Assembly (NCBI RefSeq): GCF_025753855.1
Contig: NZ_JAOWPT010000002.1
Coordinates: 434,001-498,000 of the forward strand
Length of the DNA stretch: 64,000 nucleotides
Source of the DNA: Mesorhizobium sp. ZC-5
Lineage (GTDB): Bacteria; Pseudomonadota; Alphaproteobacteria; Rhizobiales; Rhizobiaceae
Direction: 5' to 3'
Made by a program: the position numbers and the translations under genes
The notes under the pieces: generated by a model
Told to the model about the DNA's origin: nothing
What the model saw: only the letters and a program-made list of their open reading frames with translations
Databases searched by the model: none
Part shown: piece after piece, positions 55,569 to 63,712 of the stretch
How positions within the stretch are numbered: position 1 is the stretch's first letter
How the letters are laid out: each line of letters opens with the position of its first letter

Positions 55569-56057
55569 TCAGATAGGCTGCACGAGCGCGCCTATCGGCA
55601 GCACGATGTCGTCCTTGACCGTCTTGGTGACGATGTAGGTGAAGTAGCGGTCGATACCGATTTCGCGCTCGAGCAGGCTGTCGACCAGCCGCTGGTAGGC
55701 GTCGATGTCGCGCGTCATCACCTTCAGGATGTAGTCGACCCCGCCGCCCAGCGACCAGCAGGCGATGATTTCCGGGATGTCGCGGATCGCCTTTTCGAAG
55801 CGGTCGAAATCCGCTTGGCGGTGATTGGCCAACGTCACCTCCATCATCACGGTTGCCACCGGCGCGATCGAGCGGATCGCCACCTTGGCATGGTAACCGC
55901 TGACGATGCCCGCCTTCTCCAGCTTCCTGAGCCGCATCCAGCATGGGGTCGGCGACAGGCCGACCGCCTCCGCCAGCGCCAGCTTGGTGATGCGGCCATC
56001 GCGCTGAATGGCGTCCAGGATCCTGATATCGATGGCGTCGAGTCTGGCTGCTGTCAT
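55569..56057 (-). CDS. Lrp/AsnC family transcriptional regulator
   Basis: A 162-residue regulator. The helix-turn-helix is ITKLALAEAVGLSPTPCWMR after LDAIDIRILDAIQRDGR. The RAM ligand domain follows (IACWSLGGGVDYILKVMTRD). ATG 56057 gives the family N-terminus; ATG 56090 has an AAGGG unusually close and would add 11 residues. It lies 125 bases upstream of the semialdehyde dehydrogenase operon on the same strand, and is divergent from a MocR gene. Confidence 0.88.
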   Translation of the reverse strand: MTAARLDAIDIRILDAIQRDGRITKLALAEAVGLSPTPCWMRLRKLEKAGIVSGYHAKVAIRSIAPVATVMMEVTLANHRQADFDRFEKAIRDIPEIIACWSLGGGVDYILKVMTRDIDAYQRLVDSLLEREIGIDRYFTYIVTKTVKDDIVLPIGALVQPI

Positions 56058-56143
56058 GGCCGGGCTGTGAATTGTATCGCGCCGAACCATGCCCTTTCAT
56101 TTTTCCGATTGTCAATTGCACTGATTTTGATCTCTTATGAGTC

Positions 56144-57529
56144 ATGACATTGTGGAGCCCCGATCCGGCGCTGCTGAAGCGGCCTGCCTATCTCTCGCTC
56201 GCCGACCAGATCGATCGGGCGATTCATGACGGCAGCCTGGAGGCTGGTCGTCGTTTGCCGACGCATCGGAAATTGGCCGACGACCTGGGACTGTCGGTGC
56301 AGACGGTGAGCCGCGCCTATGAGGAGCTGATCCGCCGCGGGCTGATCTCGGGCGAGATCGGCCGCGGCAGCTTCGTGCAGGTGCAGCGGCGCGAGCCGGA
56401 CCCGCCCTATTTGCCCGAGCGCCTTGGCGAACTGATCGACCTGTCGATCCTCAAGCCCGCCTGCGAGCCGATGCATCTGGAGAAGATGCGAGAGGCGCTG
56501 GGCTGGCTCGCCGAAAACCTGCCGTCGAGTTCGGCGCTGTCGTTCCGCCCCAACGTGGTATTCCCGCGCCACCGGGCCATCGGCGTCGAATGGCTGAAAC
56601 ACTGCGGCCTCGACGTCGCACCGCAGAACATCAGCCTGACCAACGGCGCCACAGCCGGCATGACGGTGGCGCTGATGACCGCAGCACCCCCCGGCTCCAC
56701 CGTCGCCACCGAGGCGATCGGCCACCACACGCTGGTGCCGCTCGCCACCTATCTCGGCTTTTCGCTGGAAGGCCTGCCGATCGACGACGACGGTATTTTG
56801 CCCGACGCGCTCGACGCCGCCTGCCGCGAGCAGGCGATCCGCGCGGTGTTCGTACAGCCCTCGGTGATCAACCCGACCGCCAGCCTGATGGGTTTACAGC
56901 GTCGCGAGGCGATTGCCGCGGTGGCCCGGAAGCACGACATCGCCATCATCGAGAACGACGTGCTCGGCCCGCTGGTCAAAGACCGCGCGCCGCCGGTCGC
57001 CGCCTTTGCGCCCGAACGCACGCTCTACGTCACCAGCTTCACCAAGATCGTGGTGCCGGGCCTGCGCATCGGCTACCTCGTCGCGCCCGACCGCTATGTC
57101 GCGGCGGTGGCCAACCGGCACCTCGTCTCCAACTGGATGGCCACCCCGATGGTGGCCGAGATCGCCTCACGCTGGGTGGCCGACGGCACCGCGATGGAAC
57201 TGGTCGAGTGGCAGCGCGCCGCGCTCCAGCGCCGCCACGAGATCGCCGCTGAGGTGCTCGGCGGGCTATCCTATCGCTCGCACCCGCAGAGCCTGCATGT
57301 GTGGATGCCGCTGACCGGCGGCCGCACCGAGGACGGTTTTGTCGCGCAGGCGCGCCTGCAGGGCGTGGCGATCGCGCCCGGCGCCTCCTTCCGCACCTCC
57401 GAGGCCGAGTGGCAGCCGGCGGTACGCATTTCGCTGGGTTCGACGACCGAGCAGGAATTGCGCACCGGGCTGGGCATCGTCGCACGGCTGCTGCTCGGCG
57501 ATCCGGAGCATTTGTTGCTGGCGATTTAG
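56144..57529 (+). CDS. MocR-type regulator (GntR HTH fused to aminotransferase-like domain)
   Basis: A 461-residue fusion. The N-terminal GntR winged helix (RRLPTHRKLADDLGLSVQTV) is followed from about residue 110 by a fold-type I PLP domain. SLTNGATAGMTVALM lies there, and the PLP Lys is in YVTSFTKIVVPGLRIGY. MocR proteins such as GabR sense amino compounds with PLP and control gab-type genes. The neighbouring aminotransferase and semialdehyde dehydrogenase genes are candidate targets. Confidence 0.9.
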   Translation: MTLWSPDPALLKRPAYLSLADQIDRAIHDGSLEAGRRLPTHRKLADDLGLSVQTVSRAYEELIRRGLISGEIGRGSFVQVQRREPDPPYLPERLGELIDLSILKPACEPMHLEKMREALGWLAENLPSSSALSFRPNVVFPRHRAIGVEWLKHCGLDVAPQNISLTNGATAGMTVALMTAAPPGSTVATEAIGHHTLVPLATYLGFSLEGLPIDDDGILPDALDAACREQAIRAVFVQPSVINPTASLMGLQRREAIAAVARKHDIAIIENDVLGPLVKDRAPPVAAFAPERTLYVTSFTKIVVPGLRIGYLVAPDRYVAAVANRHLVSNWMATPMVAEIASRWVADGTAMELVEWQRAALQRRHEIAAEVLGGLSYRSHPQSLHVWMPLTGGRTEDGFVAQARLQGVAIAPGASFRTSEAEWQPAVRISLGSTTEQELRTGLGIVARLLLGDPEHLLLAI

Positions 57530-57727
57530 GGGGAGTGGGAAGAGGGCTGGTTTTGATCCGAAGCCCCTCTTCACAGGCTCATTCGCTGCGCGAAAGCCGA
57601 CCTTCAAAGCAACCGATGCTGACGACCTTCGACAAGTTTCGGCGCTCTGGCGCTGCCATGCGCGCGGTCCCAAACCGATGTCGACAGCGTGGAATGCCCT
57701 GTTCGAGACGCGCGCCGTACCGTTTCC

Positions 57728-57940
57728 TCAGGCCCTGCCGACGTGCGCCTGCTCCGCCTTGCCGCCGGCCGCCTTTCCTGCGAACTGCGGCGTGGCGCCC
57801 GCGGCTTCCTCGCAGAGTTCCAGATGTTTCGCCAGCGCCTGGTTGGACAGGACCGCGCTGATCGTTGTGATGTCTCGTCCCTGATATCTGGGCATTTGCT
57901 GGACTTCCTTGAGTCTTTCCAGAAGCGCTAACCGGGTCAT
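57728..57940 (-). CDS. small unknown protein downstream of minE
   Basis: A 70-residue protein with a strong GGAGGG site before the ATG. It starts MTRLALLERLKEVQQMPRYQ and looks mainly helical, with a flexible Gly/Ala-rich C-terminus. No family is recognised and no signal is seen. It lies 121 bases after minE on the same strand and may be read through from the min operon. Confidence 0.6.
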   Translation of the reverse strand: MTRLALLERLKEVQQMPRYQGRDITTISAVLSNQALAKHLELCEEAAGATPQFAGKAAGGKAEQAHVGRA

Positions 57941-58061
57941 GATATCCCTCCTGTGCTGTTGGGGGCGATTTGGGCTTCGACCGGAGCCGAAGGTTTTCGA
58001 TGCTCTTTCAAGGCGTCGGACCGTTGCTTCGTGAGCGGCGCGATCCGATGGTGAGCCGCCG

Positions 58062-58340
58062 TCAGGCAGCCTTCTTCCGGGTTGCCTTCCTGGCGGCATC
58101 CAGCGGGATCTCGATGTCGACGGCAAGGGTCGAGACCTTTGCGCCGCGTTCCATCTTGACGCTGACCTTGTCGTTGTCGATCTGAACGTGCCTGGCGATG
58201 ACCGCCAGGATTTCGTCACGAAGCTTGGTGACCAGATCCGAGTCGCCGACGGTTGCCCGCTCATGGGCGAGCAGCACCTGCAACCGCTCGCGGGCAGCGG
58301 GAGCCGAAGGGGGCCGGGAAAAGAAACGGAGAAGATTCAT
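58062..58340 (-). CDS. minE: cell division topological specificity factor MinE
   Basis: A 92-residue MinE. The N-terminal amphipathic segment [20 protein letters not shown] binds membrane and MinD. The [19 protein letters not shown] region and the dimer domain ([19 protein letters not shown]) follow. It stimulates MinD ATP hydrolysis to drive Min oscillation. The ATG overlaps the minD stop (ATGA). The C-terminus is basic. Confidence 0.94.
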   Translation of the reverse strand: MNLLRFFSRPPSAPAARERLQVLLAHERATVGDSDLVTKLRDEILAVIARHVQIDNDKVSVKMERGAKVSTLAVDIEIPLDAARKATRKKAA

Positions 58341-59152
58341 GCCGCTTTCCTCCCGAAGATCTTGCCGAAGAAGCCGCGCCTTTCGCCCGGGACGTTGACC
58401 GGCAGCGTTTCGCCGTTGAGCCGGCGCGCGGCGTCGAAATAGGCCATCGCCGGCGCGCATTTGCCGTCCGCCAGTGTGACCGGCGAGCCGAGATTGGAGG
58501 CGCGCAGCACGTCCATGCTCTCGGGTATGATGCCAAGCAGCGGAATCGACAGGATTTCCAGCACGTCGTCCACCTTCAGCATGTCGCCACGCTGGGCGCG
58601 TACCGGATCGTAGCGGGTAAGGAGCAAATGTTTCTCCATCCGCTCGCCGTTCTCCGCCCTGAGGGTCTTGGAATCGAGCAGCCCGATTATGCGGTCGGAA
58701 TCGCGTACCGAGGAAACTTCCGGATTGGTCACCACGATGGCGATATCGGCATGGCGCATGGCGAGCGTCGCGCCGCGCTCGATGCCGGCGGGGCTGTCGC
58801 AGATGACCCAGTCGAAGGTTTTCTTCAGCGCGGCGATAACCTTCTCGACGCCCTCCGAGGTGAGATTGTCCTTGTCGCGGGTTTGCGAGGCGGGCAGCAG
58901 GTACAGCGTCTCCAGCCGCTTGTCGCGGATCAGCGCCTGGGTGAGCTTGGCTTCGCCCTGGATGACATTGACCAGATCATAGACGACCCGCCTCTCGGCG
59001 CCCATGACGAGGTCGAGATTGCGCAGGCCGACGTCGAAATCGACGACAACGACCTTGTCGCCGTTTTGCGCAAGTGCGGCGCCCAGTGCGGCGGAAGAGG
59101 TCGTCTTGCCGACACCGCCCTTGCCAGATGTGACTACGATTACCTTGCCCAT
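58337..59152 (-). CDS. minD: septum site-determining ATPase MinD
   Basis: A 271-residue ParA/MinD ATPase. The deviant Walker A is [19 protein letters not shown] near residues 7-25. [17 protein letters not shown] and [14 protein letters not shown] are further family motifs. The C-terminal amphipathic helix [14 protein letters not shown] binds membrane. It recruits MinC at the poles to block FtsZ. Confidence 0.96.
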   Translation of the reverse strand: MGKVIVVTSGKGGVGKTTSSAALGAALAQNGDKVVVVDFDVGLRNLDLVMGAERRVVYDLVNVIQGEAKLTQALIRDKRLETLYLLPASQTRDKDNLTSEGVEKVIAALKKTFDWVICDSPAGIERGATLAMRHADIAIVVTNPEVSSVRDSDRIIGLLDSKTLRAENGERMEKHLLLTRYDPVRAQRGDMLKVDDVLEILSIPLLGIIPESMDVLRASNLGSPVTLADGKCAPAMAYFDAARRLNGETLPVNVPGERRGFFGKIFGRKAA

Positions 59153-59186
59153 TGACCACTCCTGTTTTTGTGGACGCGCCTTCGGT

Positions 59187-59912
59187 TCAGCCGAGTATTC
59201 CGGTGTTGATCGCTTCGCCTTCGAGCCAGATCTGGACGGCCTTTCCGCGCAGGTTTGGCTCCATGTCCTCGGCCGTCTTGTAGAAGCCGTCGATGGCGAT
59301 CAGTTCCGCTTCGAGCTTGCGGCAGAAGATGCGCGCGGAAGCGTTTCCCGTCGTCCCCGCCATCGCGCGTCCCCGCAGCGTGCCGTAAATGTGGATCGAT
59401 CCGCCGGCGACGATCTCCGCGCCCGACGCGACCGACCCGACGACGGTCACATCGCCTTCGGGAAAGAAGAGTGACTGTCCCGACCGCACCGGCTGGGTAA
59501 TGACGATCGAAGGTGTGGCCTTGGCCGGCAACGACTCGGGTGGAACTGCGGCTTCGGTGCCGTCGGCTTCTTCCATGTCCTCCGCAACGGGCACCTCGAG
59601 GTCTGAGGCCGGCCGCCCGTCGGTCATCGCGGGAGGCAGGTCCGAAGCCAGCAAAGAGGCGCGCGCGCCTTCGATGCCCATGATCCGCACGTTGCGCGTC
59701 CCGAGCTGATCGACGAGCTCGCGAAGCTGCGGCCGGTCGATGTCGAGGCCTTCGACATCGAGCACCACCGGCCGGCGCAGGAAGAATCCAGCCGAACGGG
59801 CAGCAAGATCGTCGAGCCGCGCCAACCAGTCTTCGAAGGGCAGTTCCGGGGTAAGCGCGAGCGCAAGGAAGGATCGCCCCTTGAGGCGGATGGGCCGGGG
59901 TTGGGTTAACAC
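59187..59912 (-). CDS. minC: septum site-determining protein MinC
   Basis: A 241-residue FtsZ-ring inhibitor. The N-terminal domain (IRLKGRSFLALALTPELP) contacts FtsZ, and an acidic linker spans about residues 110-130. The C-terminal beta-helix (FPEGDVTVVGSVASGAEIVAGG) binds MinD. The GTG at 59912 (VLTQPRPIRLKG) is chosen; a TTG at 59969 would add 19 residues that do not look conserved. It is first in minC-minD-minE. Confidence 0.92.
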   Translation of the reverse strand: MLTQPRPIRLKGRSFLALALTPELPFEDWLARLDDLAARSAGFFLRRPVVLDVEGLDIDRPQLRELVDQLGTRNVRIMGIEGARASLLASDLPPAMTDGRPASDLEVPVAEDMEEADGTEAAVPPESLPAKATPSIVITQPVRSGQSLFFPEGDVTVVGSVASGAEIVAGGSIHIYGTLRGRAMAGTTGNASARIFCRKLEAELIAIDGFYKTAEDMEPNLRGKAVQIWLEGEAINTGILG

Positions 59913-60274
59913 ATCAGTTATCTTTGTAAATTTTCCGTTGCTTCGGTGTATCGAGGAAATGGTTAACAACTGGTTAATATGCGGAGTGAGCCAGCGGGAA
60001 AACGCATCCCGAAAAGTCGGGAGTCGATCAAAAAGAACCTTTTATATCAATTTGTTAGGTTGCGGCTAAGATTGAAACCAAAAGTTATCATAGCCTCTTG
60101 AGCCGGTGTTGCAGATGGTTGGACGCCGCCGCTTGCCAATGCCCTTTAGTAGCTGCCGGGTCATCTCCCCCAGGTGGGAAATCAGTCTCATCGATCGTTG
60201 TGTGGTGGCGCGCACTAGCGGCGTTTTTGCCGGTTCCCAAAAGCCTGTGTGCGGGAGGCGGCCTTGGCGCAAAC

Positions 60275-60287
60275 ATGCAGGCTGCAT
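60275..60287. promoter_or_regulatory. palindrome upstream of the ehu operon, copy 1
   Basis: ATGCAGGCTGCAT is a perfect palindrome with one central base, further flanked by CAAAC and GTTTG. A closely related copy begins 55 bases downstream. Possibly the operator of an ectoine-responsive regulator encoded outside the window. Confidence 0.5.
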
Positions 60288-60324
60288 GCGGGTTTGTGGT
60301 TGTCGGCAGGTACTGTCGCCCTAG

Positions 60325-60347
60325 TTTGCATGCAGGCTGCAGGCAAA
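60325..60347. promoter_or_regulatory. palindrome upstream of the ehu operon, copy 2
   Basis: A 23-base near-perfect palindrome with arms TTTGC and GCAAA and core ATGCAGGCTGCAG at 60330-60342, which matches copy 1 at 12 of 13 positions. The cores are 55 bases apart, about five helical turns. Confidence 0.5.
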
Positions 60348-60491
60348 TTGTACCTTGCGGCGGTTGCCCGATGGTCCGGACAAATCCCGTCAAAGCTGAA
60401 AAATTGTCATGATTTTATTTTATGAATTGACATGATTTAGCAAGTTCCGCATCGTCAGGGCATAAAGCTGTCTCAACAGGGAGAGACATGC

Positions 60492-61277
60492 ATGCCAGAA
60501 CCCATCATCAAGGTCGACGGGATCACCAAGAGTTTCGGCTCCTTCAAGGTGCTGGACGGCCTGTCGATGACGGTGATGCCCGGCGAGAAGCTGGCGCTGA
60601 TCGGTCCGTCCGGCTCCGGCAAGACGACGATCCTGCGCATCCTGATGACGCTGGAGCGCATCGACGGCGGTCATATCCAGATCGAAGGCGAGCACCTCTA
60701 CCACATGGAGCGCAACGGCCAGCTGATGGCCGCCGACGAAAAGCACCTGGCCAGGATGCGGCAGAAGATCGGCATGGTGTTCCAGCTGTTCAACCTGTTC
60801 CCGCACAAATGCGTCATCGACAATGTGACGCTGGCGCCGATGCTGACCAAGGGCACGCCGAAGGCCGCCGCCGAGAAGCGGGCGATGGAACTGCTCGACA
60901 TGGTCGGCATGGCCGACAAGGCCAAAAACATGCCGGCGCAGCTTTCCGGCGGCCAGAAGCAGCGGGTGGCGATCGCTCGCGCGCTGGCGCTGTCGCCCAG
61001 GATCATGCTGTTCGACGAGGTGACCTCCGCTCTCGACCCGGAACTGGTCGAGGAAGTGCTGAACGTCATGCGCAAACTCGCCGCCGAAACCGACATGACG
61101 ATGCTGCTGGTCACCCACGAGATGGGCTTCGCGCACGATTTCGCCGACCGGGTGCTGTTCTTCGACCGCGGCAGGATCGTCGAGGAAGGCAAGCCGGACG
61201 AGATTTTCCGCCATCCGAAGCAGGAGCGCACGCAGACGTTCCTGAAGAAGATCATCGCGGCCGGGCACCGGGTCTGA
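60492..61277 (+). CDS. ehuA: ectoine/hydroxyectoine ABC transporter ATP-binding protein EhuA
   Basis: A 261-residue polar-amino-acid-type ATPase. Walker A is [16 protein letters not shown], the signature [15 protein letters not shown], and Walker [16 protein letters not shown]. The unusual insert [19 protein letters not shown] after the Walker A region, and the gene order ATPase, binding protein, two permeases, EutA, identify the ehu system. It energises uptake of ectoines as osmolytes and nutrients. Confidence 0.93.
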   Translation: MPEPIIKVDGITKSFGSFKVLDGLSMTVMPGEKLALIGPSGSGKTTILRILMTLERIDGGHIQIEGEHLYHMERNGQLMAADEKHLARMRQKIGMVFQLFNLFPHKCVIDNVTLAPMLTKGTPKAAAEKRAMELLDMVGMADKAKNMPAQLSGGQKQRVAIARALALSPRIMLFDEVTSALDPELVEEVLNVMRKLAAETDMTMLLVTHEMGFAHDFADRVLFFDRGRIVEEGKPDEIFRHPKQERTQTFLKKIIAAGHRV

Positions 61278-61340
61278 CCGCCATGGCGCGGCCCACGTGC
61301 CGCTAGACGACATAGAAGAAAACCAGAGGAGTTGGGAACT

Positions 61341-62192
61341 GTGAAAACAATGGAAAAAATTCTAGCCGGCGTCGCCGGCGCAGCCGTTATTGCGGCATTC
61401 GTGGCGGCGGTGCCTGCCGCGGCGCAGGACAAGCTTGAAGAACTGAAGGCGCAGGGCTTTGCCCGCATCGCCATTGCCAACGAGCCGCCGTTCACCGCGG
61501 TCGGCGCAGACGGCAAGGTCTCGGGCGCGGCCCCCGACGTGGCGCGCGAAGTGTTCAAGCGTCTGGGCGTCGCCGATGTCGTCGCCTCGATCTCCGAATA
61601 CGGCGCCATGATTCCAGGCCTGCAGGCGGGACGTCACGACGCCGTCACCGCCGGCCTGTTCATGAAGCCGGAGCGCTGCGCGGCGGTCGCCTATTCCGAG
61701 CCGGTGCTGTGCGACGCCGAGGCCTTCCTGCTCAAGAAGGGCAACCCGAAGGGCTTCAAGAGCTACGCCGACATCGCCAAGGATCCGTCGGGCACCATCG
61801 GCGCGCCGGGCGGCGGCACCGAGGAGAAGCTGGCGCTGGAAGCCGGCGTGCCGCGCGAACGTGTCATCGTGGTGCCGGACGGCCAGAGCGGCCTGAAGAT
61901 GGTGCAGGACGGCCGCATCGACGTCTATTCGCTGCCGGTCCTGTCGATCAACGACCTCGCCAAGAAGGCCAACGACCCGAACATGGAAGTGGTGGCGCCG
62001 GTTGAAGGCGCGCCGGTCTATTGCGACGGCGCCGCCTTCAAGAAGGGCGACGAGGCGCTGCGTGACGCGTTCGACGTGGAACTCGCCAAGCTGAAGGAAA
62101 GCGGCGAGTTCGCCAAGATCATCGAGCCGTACGGCTTCTCGGCGCAGGCAGCGATGTCGACGACGCGCGAAAAGCTCTGCGCGGCGCAGTAA
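61341..62192 (+). CDS. ehuB: ectoine/hydroxyectoine ABC transporter substrate-binding protein EhuB
   Basis: A 283-residue periplasmic binding protein. The signal is KILAGVAGAAVIAAFVAAV ending PAAAQ near residue 27. ARIAIANEPPFTAVGADGKV starts the mature fold, and PGLQAGRHDAVTAGLFMKPE is a ligand-site segment. The GTG at 61341 is chosen because AGAGGAG lies nine bases upstream; ATG 61350 is too far from it. Two cysteines near residues 113 and 124 could pair. Confidence 0.92.
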   Translation: MKTMEKILAGVAGAAVIAAFVAAVPAAAQDKLEELKAQGFARIAIANEPPFTAVGADGKVSGAAPDVAREVFKRLGVADVVASISEYGAMIPGLQAGRHDAVTAGLFMKPERCAAVAYSEPVLCDAEAFLLKKGNPKGFKSYADIAKDPSGTIGAPGGGTEEKLALEAGVPRERVIVVPDGQSGLKMVQDGRIDVYSLPVLSINDLAKKANDPNMEVVAPVEGAPVYCDGAAFKKGDEALRDAFDVELAKLKESGEFAKIIEPYGFSAQAAMSTTREKLCAAQ

Positions 62193-62204
62193 TCAGCGCG
62201 ATTG

Positions 62205-62335
62205 CCTTCTCCCCTTGTGGGAGAAGGTGTCGCCGCAGGCGACGGATGAGGGGTATTCATCAAGCTGGACACCCCTCATCCGACCTCCCCTTCGACAAGC
62301 TCAGGGTCGGCCATCTTCTCCCACAAGGGGAGAAG
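62205..62335. repeat. palindromic intergenic repeat element between ehuB and ehuC
   Basis: The outer arms, TTCTCCCCTTGTGGGAGAAG (from 62207) and its reverse complement ending at 62334, each also fold on themselves. The inner arms are GGATGAGGGGT (62234-62244) and ACCCCTCATCC (62271-62281). This is the style of short mobile palindromic repeats scattered in Rhizobiales intergenic regions. As RNA it would form a long hairpin and could keep binding protein in excess over the permeases. Confidence 0.8.
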
Positions 62336-62382
62336 GTGGCCGACAGGACCGGAGCACAAGTTAACCGGGAACATCCAACTCC

Positions 62383-63045
62383 ATGACCGACTGGTCCGGC
62401 TACATAGGTCTGATCCTGCAGGGCGCCCTGGTGACCATCGAGCTCACCATACTGGGGTCGGCGCTGGCGCTGGTCATGGCCTTCCTGGCAGGCATGGGGA
62501 GGCTGTCACGGTTCTTCGCGGTGCGCGCGCTGGCAACGGCCTACATCGAATTCTTCCGCGGCACCTCAATCTTCGTCCAGCTTTTCTGGGCCTATTTCGT
62601 GCTGCCCTTCTTCGGCGTTTCGCTGACGCCGCTGCAGGCGGGCGTGCTGGCGCTCGGCCTCAATGTCGGCGCCTACGGCGCCGAAGTGGTGCGCGGCGCG
62701 ATCAAGTCGGTCGGCAAGGAACAGTATGAAGCCTGTGTGGCGCTCAACCTCGGCCGCTGGCAGACGATGCGCCACATCGTCCTGCCGCAGGCGCTGCTGG
62801 TGATGCTGCCGACCTTCGGCAACAACGCCATCGAACTACTGAAGGCGACCGCCGTGGTGTCGCTGATATCGCTCACCGACATGACCTTCCAGGCGCAGGT
62901 GGTGCGGGCCCAGACCGGCAACACGCTGGTGCCGTTCTCCACCATCCTATTCCTTTATTTCATCATGGCGCTGGCGATCTCCTACGGCATGCGCGCCCTG
63001 GAGCGCCGCATGGCGCGCGGGCTCGACGGCGTGAGGACCGCCTGA
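62383..63045 (+). CDS. ehuC: ectoine/hydroxyectoine ABC transporter permease EhuC
   Basis: A 220-residue inner-membrane permease of the polar amino acid type with about five membrane segments, the first near residues 9-37. YIEFFRGTSIFVQLFW is the family N-terminal signature. The ATPase-contact loop is EQYEACVALNLGRWQTMRHI. Its stop overlaps the ehuD start (TGATG). Confidence 0.93.
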   Translation: MTDWSGYIGLILQGALVTIELTILGSALALVMAFLAGMGRLSRFFAVRALATAYIEFFRGTSIFVQLFWAYFVLPFFGVSLTPLQAGVLALGLNVGAYGAEVVRGAIKSVGKEQYEACVALNLGRWQTMRHIVLPQALLVMLPTFGNNAIELLKATAVVSLISLTDMTFQAQVVRAQTGNTLVPFSTILFLYFIMALAISYGMRALERRMARGLDGVRTA

Positions 63046-63704
63046 TGGAATGGGATTGGGAATTCGTCCGCCAGATCTTTCCGACGCTGCTGCAGGGCGT
63101 CAAGATCACCATTCTCGCCACCATACTCGGCTCGGTGCTGGCGGCGGTGGTTGGTCTCGGCATAGCGCTGCTCAGGCGCTCGCCGAGCCGGTGGATTTCG
63201 CGCACGACCGGCTTTATCGCCGAGTTCATCCGCGGCACGCCGCTTCTGGTGCAGCTCTATTTCATCTTCTACGTGCTGCCCGACATCGGCATCCTTTTGC
63301 CGCCGCTGGTGGCGGGCGTTATCGGGCTTGGCCTGCACTACGGCACCTACACGGCCGAGGTCTACCGCGCCGGCATCGACAATGTGGCGCGCGGCCAGTG
63401 GGAGGCGGCGAAGGCCTGCAACCTCAATCCGCGCCAGACCTGGACGCACATCATCCTGCCGCAGGCATTGCCGCCGATGATCCCGGCGCTCGCCAACTAC
63501 TTCATCGCCATGTTCAAGGAAACGCCGCTGCTGTCGGCGATCACCGTGCTGGAGTTGATGAACCAGGCCAAGAGCGTGGCGAATTCGAGCTATCGCTACA
63601 TCGAGCCGATGACGCTTGTCGGCGCCTTCTTCCTCGTCATCAGCCTGTTCTCCGTTGTCCTGCTGCGCTGGTTGGAACGCCGCTACGGCCGCATCGAGCA
63701 GTAG
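63045..63704 (+). CDS. ehuD: ectoine/hydroxyectoine ABC transporter permease EhuD
   Basis: A 219-residue permease partner of EhuC, with about five membrane segments. EFIRGTPLLVQLYFIFY is the family signature and GQWEAAKACNLNPRQTWTHI the ATPase-contact loop. The ATG shares a base with the ehuC stop, so the two are translated together. Confidence 0.93.
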   Translation: MEWDWEFVRQIFPTLLQGVKITILATILGSVLAAVVGLGIALLRRSPSRWISRTTGFIAEFIRGTPLLVQLYFIFYVLPDIGILLPPLVAGVIGLGLHYGTYTAEVYRAGIDNVARGQWEAAKACNLNPRQTWTHIILPQALPPMIPALANYFIAMFKETPLLSAITVLELMNQAKSVANSSYRYIEPMTLVGAFFLVISLFSVVLLRWLERRYGRIEQ

Positions 63705-63712
63705 TGGTTCCG

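Larger units (their letters stand above)
59913..60491. other. 579-base divergent interval between minC and ehuA
   Basis: No gene is supported here; frames crossing it on both strands lack start signals and family resemblance. The left part is AT-rich (59920-60070), as expected of the min promoter. The right part holds two related palindromes and an AT-rich stretch at 60405-60440 that may be the ehu promoter. Confidence 0.6.

Noticed and set aside
59913-59969. Longer MinC from TTG 59969
   Set aside because: The added residues do not look conserved and there is no ribosome-binding site; GTG 59912 is a better start.
60088-60412. Frames on both strands between minC and ehuA
   Set aside because: Short, mutually overlapping, cysteine-rich and without start signals; the interval is better read as regulatory.
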